DNA of 64,000 nucleotides from assembly GCA_964601805.1 (NCBI GenBank), contig CAZROW010000002.1, positions 21,072 through 85,071 of the forward strand. The letters run 5' to 3'. This document shows, piece by piece, positions 28,076 through 36,848 of this stretch (positions are counted from its first letter, which is position 1; each line of letters begins with the position of its first letter). Made by a program: the position numbers and the translations under genes. This stretch comes from Eutrophocola sp964601805 (GTDB lineage: Bacteria > Pseudomonadota > Gammaproteobacteria > Pseudomonadales > Pseudohongiellaceae). The notes below the pieces were generated by a model. That model was not told the DNA's origin. It saw nothing but the letters and a program-made list of their open reading frames with translations, and searched no databases.

Positions 28076-29078
28076 GGTTTGTTCCTGATTCGAGTTATCT
28101 GTGTTGCATCTGTTAAAAACTGTTTTCACCAGGCCAGAGTACGGCCGATGACTGCCTGACTAACAGCTGAAATCCTGTTACTGGTTCAGAATGTCGATAG
28201 TCGGTTTGCCTGCTTGCGGCTGAATCCTGAAGCTGCACGGATTGTTCAGCCTGACAATGACTTGCCCAAGAGAAGCCAGCACTTTCTGTATTGCGTGCTT
28301 GCACCGCTTAACTGAAGTGCCTGAAATAAAAATACCACTTAAAAATCAAGAAGTTATTTATATTTTTTCAAAAGCAGGCCGGGATTGTGCCACATCAAAA
28401 TGGCTTATTCAATAGCGCTGCAAGTGCACGCAACAAGCGGCTTTGCCCGCATTCACAACGGCCAGTAATCGGGTCATTCAATGACTTGTTCAATGACCAA
28501 CCAGCGAAGCGTTTAAATGATGTTTCAGATCCTTGAAGACACACTCGCCATCCAGGTTCCTGACCATAAAAGCGGCCGAATAAAAAAAATAAATCTTAAT
28601 TTTTGTAAGTGCCTATCGGTTCGATAAATTTTTAATGCATCCCTAACCTAAGTGTCTGAAAACGCCAGCAGGCTGATTAAAATATACACATTTTGCACTC
28701 TTAAGTTTGGGCTATAACTTGTTGATAATTAATTATTATTTAAGCCCTTATACCGTAATTTGGCGGTCTAAACGATTGATTTTTCGATGATTGCGAATCC
28801 AGTGGCTGACGACGGCGGGAAAACAAAGACCACGTGACTGGCATGGATATTGCGCCCTGTTTCAGAAGGGGTAAGGCCATTATATTTTTCTGCACTCGTT
28901 AGCCCGAGGCGAATAACCAAATGCTGACCACAGGCATTCAATAATAACAACGAGTTAAACCGGACAGTCGCCTCGGGCTAACGGAGACCAAGCTTTACTC
29001 CCCTGCACCATCAGCCCCATACAGCCCCCAACAGCCCCTAAGCGAGGTGTACTTCATCTCCCTGATTCGTCCTGCCTG
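28076..29078. other. About 1 kb AT-rich non-coding region between tig and the RND gene
   Basis: No convincing gene, tRNA or known RNA is seen. The middle (about 28320-28780) is clearly AT-rich compared with both sides, with runs such as AAAAAAAATAAATC. Short frames of about 60 codons lack a ribosome site and look like chance. Structure present: near-identical 12-mers AAGTGCCTGAAA (about 28314) and AAGTGTCTGAAA (about 28650), a 16-bp inverted repeat at 28897-28983, and three spaced CAGCCCC units at about 29010-29038. It probably holds the tig promoter at its left end. Confidence 0.6.
28897..28983. repeat. 16-bp perfect inverted repeat with 55-base centre
   Basis: CGTTAGCCCGAGGCGA (28897-28912) and its exact reverse complement TCGCCTCGGGCTAACG (28968-28983). 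The GC-rich arms stand out from the AT-rich surroundings. The centre contains a small ATGC...GCAT palindrome. No transposase is present, and no target duplication is visible at the edges. It could be a miniature mobile element or an RNA structure. Confidence 0.7.
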
Positions 29079-31658
29079 TCAGGCTCGCTCTTTTCCCAGC
29101 GGCTTGAACATGATCATTAATCGCGGCAACAAGGTCAGTGCACCTGCAAGTGCCAGACACATGGCCAGGCTCGTCAGCAAGCCGAAATAAATGGTCGGTA
29201 TGAAGTTGGACAGCACCAGGATCGAGAAGCCGGCCACAATGGTAAAACCGGTGTAATACATGGCTTTACCAATGCTGCCATGACAATAGATCATGGTTTG
29301 CGTGTAGTTACCGAAATCCGGGAAACGGGATTTGTAGCGGTGAATATAGTGGATGGTGTTATCCACACCGATGCCTACCGAGATGGCCGCGATGGTGATC
29401 GTCATCATGTCCAGGGGAATGCCGAGCCAGCCCATCAGGCCAAGTACTGACATGGCAGCCAGGATATTGGGAATGATGCCGATGACAGCCAGTTTCCAGG
29501 ACCGGAACAGGACCAGGAACATACCGGTGATTACCAGCAAAACCAGGCCAAGCGTGAGAATTTGTGACTCAAACAGGCTCTGGAGCATGTTGTTGTATAA
29601 AACCAGCATCCCGGTGAGATGGACCTGGTCTGCATCAAAACCGAATTGGCTGGTCAGGCCATTCCTGATGGTGTCGAGCAGATCTTCCCTGACCAGGTCC
29701 GGGGAGGTTTCCAACACACGTATGGAAAAACGGACCTGGTCATTTTCTACCGAGACGTAGGGCCTGAGCAGGCTTTCCTTGTAATCATCAGGAATACGGT
29801 TGTACAACACCGCCAGTTCAATACTGTTCAGTGCTTCCCCGTCATTGAGCTCATAGGCGATACCAAGCAGTGTGGCCAGTGACAACACCTTGCCTGTCTC
29901 TGGAAGGCTGTCCAGGTATTCATGAATCGCGATGATTTCAGCCATCTTGTCACTGGTGAACCAGTACGCGTTGTCATCCGCTGCAGCCACGTCGTCAAAA
30001 CCATCGTCAAAGCCGTCATCGAAACCGCTGTCGAAACCATCATCAAAGTCATTGTCGAAACCACTGTCGAAGCCATCATCAAAGTCATCACCAAAGCCGT
30101 CATCAAAAGCGAAATCGGCTTCATTGCTTTCGCCATTGCCTGAATCAAACGGATTCTCCCGGCTCAAATCGATAATCACATCAAGGGGGGTGGTGCCACC
30201 CATGTTCTGGTCAATGGCAACCATACCCTGGTAGATGTCGGTGTTTTCATCAAAGTAATCGATGAAACTGTTTTCCACCTTCAATCGGCCAATGCCAATG
30301 CCACTGGCAATGAATAACAGGATTGCCGTGATGACAATCGCGTTGCCAAAACGTTGTGTGAAGCGTCCAATCGCCGGCGTGATATCGATTGACTTGGCCC
30401 CCTGCGTCGACAGGTTTGCCCGGAAAAGAACGAGAATGGCCGGAAAAATCAGGAAGGTCAGCATGAAGGCGCAACAAATTCCCATCACCATCATCCAGCC
30501 AAAGTCTATGATGGGTGGAATATCGCTGACCACCAGGGAGCCAAAGGCCACGATCGTTGTCAGGCTGGTGTAGGCGCAGGGTTTGATCATGCTCCTGAGA
30601 GTTTGCTGCAGTCGTTCACCATGGCTGATCCCGGGCAACTCTGTTTCCAGCTCCCGGTAGCGCACAATGAGATGTACCGTTAACGAGATGGTGATAATCA
30701 ACAGCAGTGAGATAAAGTTTGAAGAGATCACCGTCACTGGCCACTCCAGGAAACCCAGAAGGCCAATGACGCACAGTGCGATCGTTCCACCACAGAGCAG
30801 TGGAATGAATACATAACGCGGTTTGCGAAACAGGTAGGCAAGCGCGGCAATGATAAACACCAGGATGGCAGATCCGAACGTGACCAGGTCATTGCGCACG
30901 AAAGTCACCAGGTCATCGGCGATCATGGGCACACCGCCCAGGTAGATTGTTGCATTGTCACGATACTGGTCCAGGATACGCCTGACTGCTGTAATGTCTT
31001 CATGCAATTGCGCGGCATCGGCAACGACAGCTTCCGTATACTGCTTTTCAGTTTCTTCCAGTAAGCTCGCTTCAGTTTGTGACAGTTGACCTGCAGTTTG
31101 CGCCTCGCGCAGTTCAGTACGCCGGGACAGCAATGCTTGCAGTTCGGTGTTGGGGGCAAAATTGACGATCAATGCCGTGGTCTGGCCGTCTTCACTGAGA
31201 AGCACATTCCTGTAGGCTTCACTGCTGGTCAGGTCTTCACGGGCCGCATCCAGGGCTACTCCGGGTGAATCCAGGGTAATGATATTGTCTGCCACTTCAC
31301 TGAGGGAGACATCAGCTACCTTGAAAAGTGGTACTTCAAATATGCTGTCAACAGATTCGACCCCCGCTACGGACAACAAGTCAGCTTTCGCCGCCGTCAG
31401 GGTTTCCAGGGTGGTGCTGGTAAACAGCGGGTCATCGGGGTTGTAGGTGACGAAAACAAAATCACCGGTGCCATAACGGTCACTGATCTCCCGGGAATAT
31501 TCAAGATCCGGATCCCCTTCCACGACCAGTGAATCCGCCGAGGCATCCATGCGGAACTGCTGGCTGTTCCAGCCCAGGAACAGTGCCAGTAAAAGCACGG
31601 CAGACAGCACCAGGTAGGGCCTGCCCAGCACGAGGCGTGTATAGACATTAAATAACAT
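29079..31658 (-). CDS. RND/MMPL-superfamily exporter with acidic repeat insert
   Basis: Large inner-membrane transporter of 859 aa with two sets of six helices. The first helix is at about 13-32 and clusters lie at about 260-430 and 700-855. The D-related helix 4 motif is seen as SVGIGVDNTIHYIHRY near residue 765, and HGSIGKAMYYTGFTIVAGF follows it. This layout matches the putative lipid/hopanoid-exporting RND family (MMPL domain), not the drug-efflux AcrB family. Between about residues 515 and 556, in the second periplasmic loop, is a run of F-D-X-G type tetrapeptides. No membrane-fusion or outer-membrane partner gene is adjacent. Substrate unknown; a lipid is the usual guess for the family. 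Confidence 0.88.
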   Translation of the reverse strand: MLFNVYTRLVLGRPYLVLSAVLLLALFLGWNSQQFRMDASADSLVVEGDPDLEYSREISDRYGTGDFVFVTYNPDDPLFTSTTLETLTAAKADLLSVAGVESVDSIFEVPLFKVADVSLSEVADNIITLDSPGVALDAAREDLTSSEAYRNVLLSEDGQTTALIVNFAPNTELQALLSRRTELREAQTAGQLSQTEASLLEETEKQYTEAVVADAAQLHEDITAVRRILDQYRDNATIYLGGVPMIADDLVTFVRNDLVTFGSAILVFIIAALAYLFRKPRYVFIPLLCGGTIALCVIGLLGFLEWPVTVISSNFISLLLIITISLTVHLIVRYRELETELPGISHGERLQQTLRSMIKPCAYTSLTTIVAFGSLVVSDIPPIIDFGWMMVMGICCAFMLTFLIFPAILVLFRANLSTQGAKSIDITPAIGRFTQRFGNAIVITAILLFIASGIGIGRLKVENSFIDYFDENTDIYQGMVAIDQNMGGTTPLDVIIDLSRENPFDSGNGESNEADFAFDDGFGDDFDDGFDSGFDNDFDDGFDSGFDDGFDDGFDDVAAADDNAYWFTSDKMAEIIAIHEYLDSLPETGKVLSLATLLGIAYELNDGEALNSIELAVLYNRIPDDYKESLLRPYVSVENDQVRFSIRVLETSPDLVREDLLDTIRNGLTSQFGFDADQVHLTGMLVLYNNMLQSLFESQILTLGLVLLVITGMFLVLFRSWKLAVIGIIPNILAAMSVLGLMGWLGIPLDMMTITIAAISVGIGVDNTIHYIHRYKSRFPDFGNYTQTMIYCHGSIGKAMYYTGFTIVAGFSILVLSNFIPTIYFGLLTSLAMCLALAGALTLLPRLMIMFKPLGKERA
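29991..30114. repeat. 12-base tandem coding repeat (Phe-Asp-Asp-Gly units)
   Basis: Ten or so degenerate 12-base units inside the RND gene encode FDDG, FDSG, FDND and FDDV tetrapeptides. The DNA units differ mainly at third positions, so the amino-acid pattern is kept while the bases have drifted. Such regions can expand or contract by slippage in steps of four residues. Confidence 0.85.
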
Positions 31659-31702
31659 GAAAACCTGGATTTTCCCTTAACAGGGAGTCAAAAAAGCGGC
31701 AG

Positions 31703-31730
31703 AGTATAGCATTGTGTCCCGGCATGACAG
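31703..31730 (-). promoter_or_regulatory. Extended -10 promoter of the RND gene
   Basis: On the minus strand, CTGTCA (31730-31725), a 16-base spacer, and TATACT (31708-31703) preceded by TGC, an extended -10. It would give a leader of about 38 bases to the RND start at 31658. Confidence 0.6.
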
Positions 31731-31849
31731 CAGTCAATCCGGGGAAACGGGCCTTGCTCACCGGGCCGGTACGGACCGGTAGCAGCGGGTCCGGTCATCA
31801 GCATGCAAAAATGTGGGATTTTTTCCCTCAAAAGACTATACTGGACGGT

Positions 31850-32752
31850 ATGCCGGAAGATTCTTCACTACAACAGGGTAATAGCGCCGCCATATCAGCT
31901 GTCAGGAAAATCCTCAGACCGCTGGTTAAGTTCATGGTGGCAAACCAGATTACCTACCCTTTCCTCATCAACATGCTCAAGGCAGTTTACGTTGATGTCG
32001 CGGAAAAGGATTTTCCTGTGTCCGGCAAAAAACAGACCGACAGCAGAATCAATTTGCTGACCGGCGTCCATCGCAAGGATGTGAAACGGCTTCGCGCCGA
32101 GGACGACATTGCCGAAACCCGCCCGGCCAATATTTCCATTGGTGCCCAGATCATCGCCCGCTGGGTCGGTGACAAAAACCTGCAAACCAGTCAGGGAACG
32201 CCAAAAATTCTGCCTTTGCAGGATGAAGAAGAGTTCAGCATGAATTCCTTTGAAGGCCTTGTTGCCAATATCGCCAAGGGCGATATCAGGCCGCGGGTCG
32301 TGTTGGACGAATTGATGCGCCTGGACATGGTTGAACTGGACCCCGACCACAATGTCATCCTGAAAACCAAGGCCTTTACACCGGACAAGGGTCAGGAAGA
32401 AAAACTCTATTTCTTTGGCAAGAATATACAGGACCATCTCAACGCGTCGGTCCACAACCTTGCCGGTGAGCAACCCCCCTTCTTCGACAGGAGCGTTTAC
32501 TACGACGAACTGTCCGCCGATTCCATCGCAGAACTCAATGACATGGCCAGCCAGCTGGGCATGGAAGCGCTTATCAAGATCAATGCCCGTGCCCTGGAAC
32601 TGCAAACCGCAGACAAGGGCTCTGCGGATGCAACGCATCGCATGAACTTTGGTATCTTCAATTACAACCAGGCATATGAGACAACCCCTGCACTGGCCGC
32701 AGATGATAAAGACAGTCAGTCAGAGCAGGATCAAGACTCACAGGTTACTTGA
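31850..32752 (+). CDS. DUF6502 family protein
   Basis: A 300-aa soluble protein, no signal peptide or membrane helix. The N-terminus (about 18-60: RKILRPLVKFMVANQITYP) and the winged-helix-like part (about 70-85: LLTGVHRKDVKRLR) match the DUF6502 family, whose members resemble a DNA-binding helix-turn-helix fold. The mid part includes PRVVLDELMRLDMVELDPDHNVILK, again winged-helix-like. Function unknown; a transcription factor is possible. The ATG at 31850 is chosen because conserved sequence starts there; earlier in-frame ATGs (31811, 31712) are possible. TATACT at 31837-31842 lies only 7 bases before the start. The next gene follows after 90 bases on the same strand. Confidence 0.75.
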   Translation: MPEDSSLQQGNSAAISAVRKILRPLVKFMVANQITYPFLINMLKAVYVDVAEKDFPVSGKKQTDSRINLLTGVHRKDVKRLRAEDDIAETRPANISIGAQIIARWVGDKNLQTSQGTPKILPLQDEEEFSMNSFEGLVANIAKGDIRPRVVLDELMRLDMVELDPDHNVILKTKAFTPDKGQEEKLYFFGKNIQDHLNASVHNLAGEQPPFFDRSVYYDELSADSIAELNDMASQLGMEALIKINARALELQTADKGSADATHRMNFGIFNYNQAYETTPALAADDKDSQSEQDQDSQVT

Positions 32753-32842
32753 GGAAATACAGGAAATTGTCCTTTCCGGGAGCCCAAATGTGGCCCCTTA
32801 AATTGTGAAGCAATTCCTGTTTAAACACGATAAAATAGAGTG

Positions 32843-33655
32843 ATGAAAAACCGCAATCACAACATTTCAGACAAAGCCGCAGCGCTGGTGGAAAACCATT
32901 CCATCCTTGCCAGCCTGCTGGCCGTGTTATGTCTGGTGTTTGCGGTCAATTTCTTTCTGACCGGCCCGGGCAGTGATGGTGGCAGTGGCCTTGGTGGCAC
33001 TGGCAAGTTTGGTGGTGAAAGTGGCTTTGGCGGAACAGGCAAGACACCTGACTCCGGCTTCAAACTGGGCAGTAATGACTCCGACCAGGACGCACAGAAT
33101 AATCGTGCCTCGGAATACCTCATTCCTTCCTACTCGCCTGCCGACGCGCTGGACGATGAACTTGGCCTGGGCAGGGAAAAGGTCGTGGCCGCCATGGTCC
33201 CGACACCAAAACCTGAATTTGATGTTGATGCGCTGCGCCTTTCCCCGGACATGCCTGTCGTGCCAGTAAACGAAGAATTCCCGACAGAAAAGATCGACGT
33301 CATGGTAGCCAATGTCCAGTTGGACATTCCGGCTGTGGCCATTGACTCGGCGCTCGATGATCAGCGCAATGTGATTGTTGAAGATACCCTGGTTGCCAGT
33401 CTCGATATTCTCAACAGCCTGATGTTGGCCGAATCTGAAACCGCCCTGCCCCTGGAATCAGCAATGGTTGCCAGTGCTGCCTCAGGCGACAATGACAGCC
33501 AGTCCATCAGGCAGCGCATAGCCGTACCGGTGCGTCCTGAACGTCCTGATCGCTTTAACATGCCTGGCCGGGTTGCTCCGGTACAACGTGCCAATATCCC
33601 GGCTCCGCCTCCTGTGCGCCCAATGCGTACCCTGTCTACTCTGCTCAACAAGTAA
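32843..33655 (+). CDS. Membrane-anchored protein with Gly-rich linker, unknown function
   Basis: A 270-aa protein with one N-terminal hydrophobic helix (about 21-40, SILASLLAVLCLVFAVNFFL) and an outward Gly/Ser-rich segment (about 42-75) with repeats such as GGTGKFGGESGFGGTGK. The rest is low in Cys and aromatic residues and rich in Ala, Asp, Val and Pro, with a Pro/Arg-rich end (VRPERPDRFNMPGR). No known domain is recognised. Similar Gly-rich anchored proteins are often seen next to DUF6502 genes, from memory only. The ATG at 32843 is one codon after a GTG; either may be used. It could be a cargo or regulator of envelope proteins nearby. Confidence 0.7.
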   Translation: MKNRNHNISDKAAALVENHSILASLLAVLCLVFAVNFFLTGPGSDGGSGLGGTGKFGGESGFGGTGKTPDSGFKLGSNDSDQDAQNNRASEYLIPSYSPADALDDELGLGREKVVAAMVPTPKPEFDVDALRLSPDMPVVPVNEEFPTEKIDVMVANVQLDIPAVAIDSALDDQRNVIVEDTLVASLDILNSLMLAESETALPLESAMVASAASGDNDSQSIRQRIAVPVRPERPDRFNMPGRVAPVQRANIPAPPPVRPMRTLSTLLNK

Positions 33656-33732
33656 ACAGCCCTGGTTAACAATATATCCTGACCGACAGAACAGATGTTC
33701 TGCGCCTTGCATCGTCCAGGAGAAAAAGATTG

Positions 33733-33749
33733 CTCGCTAGGGCAGCGAG
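33733..33749 (-). terminator. Terminator of the outer-membrane protein gene
   Basis: CTCGCT (33733-33738), loop AGGGC, AGCGAG (33744-33749), overlapping the stop codon of the leftward gene. On the minus strand the hairpin is followed by CAATCTTTTTC. A second small palindrome, CAGAACA-GA-TGTTCTG, lies at 33687-33702. Confidence 0.65.
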
Positions 33750-34549
33750 TAGGAAAACTGGAAACCTATCGCCCTGTCGGCACTGCTGTCGGTAAACCCG
33801 GCGATAGTGTAAAGCATGACATTCCAGCGCTCATTGAAGTTATAGGAGACAAAGGGCATCAGCTCATGACTTTCAAAGCTGTTGCTGGAAGCTTTCTCAC
33901 GATAATCATAAATCAGCCCCAGGTAGGTATTATCACCGTACTGTCGCATGATCCCCGCCGAACCATAGAAAGCGTCTTCCAGGTCATACAGGGGAGTTTT
34001 ACCCCGTTGCCGGTAACCCAGGGCTGAAAAGTAGGTATTGCGTCCGTAGGTTGTGTAAAAATCCAGCTGGTAACCAAAATCGGTTTCGCCCGTGCCAAGA
34101 TCCCTGGTTTCATCAGCCGTTGGCAATTTTGCCTGCAGGCTGACATCAACAAACAGCCAACCATTGAAAATGGGATCCAGCTGGTAGGTGGCAGTCACGA
34201 ACACGTCTCCCAGGCCGGCCTCGTCAATCAACGTGTTGTCACCTTCCCTGCCATGACCAATATTTCCCGCTTCCAGGAAGACATCACCAGGACCTTCCAC
34301 GCTCAGGTAAGGTGCGACCACTGAAACCACCCAGGGAAATCGTGCTACTTCATAGGTCAGGGGAAAATAGGTAATGTCAGTATCCCTGTCAGCGCCGTAA
34401 TCACCACTGCTGAAATAACCACCAAGGGTGAATTTATGGGTAAAGTCGTTCTCTTCCTGTGCAGACACGGAAGCAGGCAGGGACAACAATAACAGAGGGA
34501 GTACGGGGAGAAGTTTGGGTGGCTGGGCACCTGATACGAACTGGAACAT
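33737..34549 (-). CDS. Outer-membrane beta-barrel protein (transporter-like, MetA/phenol-pathway type)
   Basis: A 270-aa exported protein. A signal peptide (about 12-30, LLPVLPLLLLSLPASVSA|QE) precedes a chain made of alternating beta-strand-like segments ending in an aromatic-rich strand, GFQFSYSLP. Repeats of Tyr/Phe/Gly strands (LGGYFSSGDY, SALGYRQRG, LGLIYDYRE) indicate an outer-membrane barrel. It resembles the family annotated as transporter or phenol-degradation MetA. The substrate is unknown. It is divergent from the DUF560-like gene, with a shared inverted-repeat region between them, and ends at an intrinsic terminator. Confidence 0.7.
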   Translation of the reverse strand: MFQFVSGAQPPKLLPVLPLLLLSLPASVSAQEENDFTHKFTLGGYFSSGDYGADRDTDITYFPLTYEVARFPWVVSVVAPYLSVEGPGDVFLEAGNIGHGREGDNTLIDEAGLGDVFVTATYQLDPIFNGWLFVDVSLQAKLPTADETRDLGTGETDFGYQLDFYTTYGRNTYFSALGYRQRGKTPLYDLEDAFYGSAGIMRQYGDNTYLGLIYDYREKASSNSFESHELMPFVSYNFNERWNVMLYTIAGFTDSSADRAIGFQFSYSLP

Positions 34550-34927
34550 GGCGTTATTCCGGGATGGCCTGAAACAGGCCGTACCCTCTATAGATGCATT
34601 AATCGGGTAACTTGTTAATTACAGAAGCTAAAAAGTCATTAACGGGTAGGCCTAATTACCATTACCCGACTATACAGCCTGCATCTATAGAGTAAAGATA
34701 CGAACCTTTCTTACACTCATATTGCGCTTAATTGTCACCACCTCCAGTCAGGTATTGATTAAACACATGGCAAGTGTATGAGGGAAAATTTCCCACGTCA
34801 ACAGGCGCGAATAATATTTAACAGGGCTTTTGCAGAAAAAATGCTTTAAAATACTGATATACCCTATTGAATTTATTAGTGTTGCAATGAAAGCGTGAAC
34901 CGGGTCACCAATACGGAAATTCAAGAC
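34550..34927. other. Divergent intergenic region between two outer-membrane protein genes
   Basis: A 378-base non-coding stretch. Its left half holds a nested inverted repeat (34586-34692). The right half is AT-rich (about 34800-34885) with candidate -10-like sequences such as TAAAAT (about 34846) but no clear -35. It must contain the starts of both divergent transcripts. No RNA gene is seen. Confidence 0.6.
34586..34692. repeat. Nested inverted repeats, 13 bp outer and 8 bp inner
   Basis: Outer arms CTCTATAGATGCA (34586-34598) and TGCATCTATAGAG (34680-34692) are perfect complements. Inner arms TCGGGTAA (34603-34610) and TTACCCGA (34662-34669) are also perfect. The whole could fold into a 107-base stem-loop or act as paired operator sites. 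No transposase-like gene is linked. Confidence 0.75.
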
Positions 34928-36295
34928 ATGTCCCCCAAGTGTTCTACAACTCGTCCTGCTGCTCTCCAGTACCTGCTGACCGCCCTGATATCCCTTGTAT
35001 TGCTGGCCAATGCCGGCTTTGCCGCGGAAGCTGAAAACGACGGCAGTGAAATCATTGCCCGGATGAACCAGATGATTTCCATGGGCCAGTTCCAGGCAGC
35101 CTACGAACTGGGGCAAGGCAACCTGTTTGACCTTGAGGGGGAAGCAGAGTTTGACTTCCTGTACGGGCTTGCTGCCCTGGAAACCGGGCGTCCCGATGAA
35201 GCGGTATTCGCCTTTGAACGCATTGCCTATATCTACCCGGACCAGCAGCGCGTCAAACTGGAACTGGCCAGGGCCTACTACATGAGCAACAACATGGCAG
35301 CCTCGGAACAGTTGTTCAACGAGGTACTGGCGACCGATCCGGGCCCCAATGTCAGTAATAATATCGAAGCCTTCCTGGAGCTGATTGAAGACCGCCAGAA
35401 TGCCGTGGAAAGCTCGTTCAACTGGTTTGTCAGTTCCAGTATCGGTTCAGATTCCAATATCAACAGTGCGACAGAGCTTGGCGTGATTGACACTCCCATC
35501 GGTGATGTCGAGCTTGGCCCCAACGGACAAAGCATCGATGATGATTTCATGGATGTTGGTGCCGGTTTTACCTACAACCACCCTTTCAACAAAAACCACA
35601 GTGCCTATGCGCGGGCCAATTACAATCAGCACAATAATTTTTCCACCAGTTCCTTCGACCTGGACGTACTCTCGGGTGAGGCCGGTTATGCGGTAATTCG
35701 GGACAATGTCCGCCTTTCACTGGGCGGCCGCGTGCAGCGCGTGGATCTTGATGACCAGGAGTTCCAGTCCAGCTCAAGTCTTCTGGGCGGATTTCAGCGT
35801 AATGCCGGCAATGGCTGGTCCCAGGCAGTGACTGCGGCCTATACCACCGTACGCTATAACGATGACCTGAATCCCGATAATGACCTCAGGGATGGAGACC
35901 AGCTGCTGTTATCGGGCAGTCTTGGCAAGGCCTCCGGGCGCTTCCTGCATAATGTCAGCGTCTATATCGGTGATGAGGACGCTCGCCAGAGCCTGGGTGA
36001 GAACAATGCCCAGAAGTTCTATGGCATTGCCTTTTCAGAACAGTTCCAGTTTCGACCGGGTCATGTGCCCTACTTCCGTATCTCCTTTCACAAAAGTGAA
36101 AACAAGGCCTCTGCACCCGTCTTCAATATTGACCGCGAAGATGACACTTTTTCTACGTCCCTGGGATGGATCTGGCAGTTTGCCCGCAATATCAATATCA
36201 CCACCGATGTCACTTACACAGACAACGACAGCAATATCGACCTGTATGCCTACGACAGGGTGAAATACCAGACAGGTCTTCGTTACCAGTTCTAG
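34928..36295 (+). CDS. TPR plus outer-membrane barrel protein, Slam/DUF560-like
   Basis: A 455-aa exported protein with a signal peptide (about 1-31, ending AGFA|AEA). A TPR-like helical part (about 45-165) contains YGLAALETGRPDEAVFAFERIAYIYPDQQRVKLELARAYY. A C-terminal beta-barrel (about 170-455) follows, beginning FNWFVSSSIGSDSNINSAT and ending in the aromatic strand KYQTGLRYQF. This architecture is that of surface-lipoprotein-assembly-modifier-like (DUF560, type XI secretion) outer-membrane proteins. Those move cargo proteins across the outer membrane, and the cargo gene is usually nearby. No classical cargo is adjacent; the Gly-rich anchored protein 1.3 kb away is only a candidate. Start at 34928; GTG at 34895 is the alternative. 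Confidence 0.78.
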   Translation: MSPKCSTTRPAALQYLLTALISLVLLANAGFAAEAENDGSEIIARMNQMISMGQFQAAYELGQGNLFDLEGEAEFDFLYGLAALETGRPDEAVFAFERIAYIYPDQQRVKLELARAYYMSNNMAASEQLFNEVLATDPGPNVSNNIEAFLELIEDRQNAVESSFNWFVSSSIGSDSNINSATELGVIDTPIGDVELGPNGQSIDDDFMDVGAGFTYNHPFNKNHSAYARANYNQHNNFSTSSFDLDVLSGEAGYAVIRDNVRLSLGGRVQRVDLDDQEFQSSSSLLGGFQRNAGNGWSQAVTAAYTTVRYNDDLNPDNDLRDGDQLLLSGSLGKASGRFLHNVSVYIGDEDARQSLGENNAQKFYGIAFSEQFQFRPGHVPYFRISFHKSENKASAPVFNIDREDDTFSTSLGWIWQFARNINITTDVTYTDNDSNIDLYAYDRVKYQTGLRYQF

Positions 36296-36449
36296 TCTCA
36301 TACCCGCACCGTAACTGGCCGGGTTTATCTTATTCCTCACCTGGTGCCTCCTCTCTTGTTCCGGAAACAGTACGACCTGGCGCTGACATGGCGCCTAATT
36401 TGCATGAGGAATGAACAGTTTTGAGCCCTGGCAGGGCTGAAGGCTGGTG

Positions 36450-36848
36450 TTATTCGCTTTTTTCGAATTTCAGTGCGGCGGAATTAATGCAGTAACGCAG
36501 CCCGGTGGGTTCCGGCCCATCATTGAAGACATGGCCCAGGTGCGAGTCACACTTACTGCAGACCACTTCAGTACGTTTCATACCCAGGCTGTTGTCTTCG
36601 ATTTCAGTCACACCATCTTCGGTGGCCGGGCTGTAAAAACTGGGCCAGCCCGATCCCGAGTCATACTTGGTTTCAGAAGAAAACAGCGGTTCACTGCAGG
36701 CACGACACAGATAAGCGCCTTTCTCACCGGTGACCTGCCAGTACTCGCCGGTAAACGCACATTCCGTGCCTTTTTCACGACAAACATGGTATTCCTCGTC
36801 TGTCAGTATTTCCTTCCACTGCTCGTCTGTTTTCTTGACCTTTGACAT
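36450..36848 (-). CDS. msrB: Peptide-methionine (R)-S-oxide reductase MsrB
   Basis: Repairs oxidised methionine (R-sulfoxide), 132 aa. The start is 36848 (MSKVKKTDEQWKEIL); upstream codons do not match the family. Zinc-binding pairs are CRAC (about residue 45) and CSKC (about 94), and the catalytic Cys lies in RYCINSAAL near the C-terminus. GSGWPSFY is the substrate-pocket motif. It is divergent from alaA; the two share about 109 bases. Confidence 0.95.
   Translation of the reverse strand: MSKVKKTDEQWKEILTDEEYHVCREKGTECAFTGEYWQVTGEKGAYLCRACSEPLFSSETKYDSGSGWPSFYSPATEDGVTEIEDNSLGMKRTEVVCSKCDSHLGHVFNDGPEPTGLRYCINSAALKFEKSE

Noticed and set aside
28897..28983. The inverted repeat with GTTAG/CTAAC ends as an integron attC site
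   Set aside because: attC needs RYYYAAC at one end and GTTRRRY at the other in the order AAC first, GTT last. Here the order is reversed, the RRR/YYY positions do not match, and no integrase is present.
28076..29078. tRNA or small protein in the 1-kb gap
   Set aside because: No T-arm GGTTCRANTC with matching acceptor ends was found. The frames of about 60 codons lack ribosome sites and family features.
29991..30114. Repeats as a CRISPR array
   Set aside because: Units are 12 bases, in frame, without spacers, and inside a full transporter gene.
31811..31852. Leaderless start of the DUF6502 gene from TATACT at 31837
   Set aside because: The -35 position reads TGGGAT, too poor to support a promoter there. 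Kept only as a remark.
36842..36847. Consensus TTGACA in the msrB/alaA gap
   Set aside because: It overlaps the msrB start codon and lies 27 bases from the nearest TAAAAT, so it cannot form a normal promoter for alaA.
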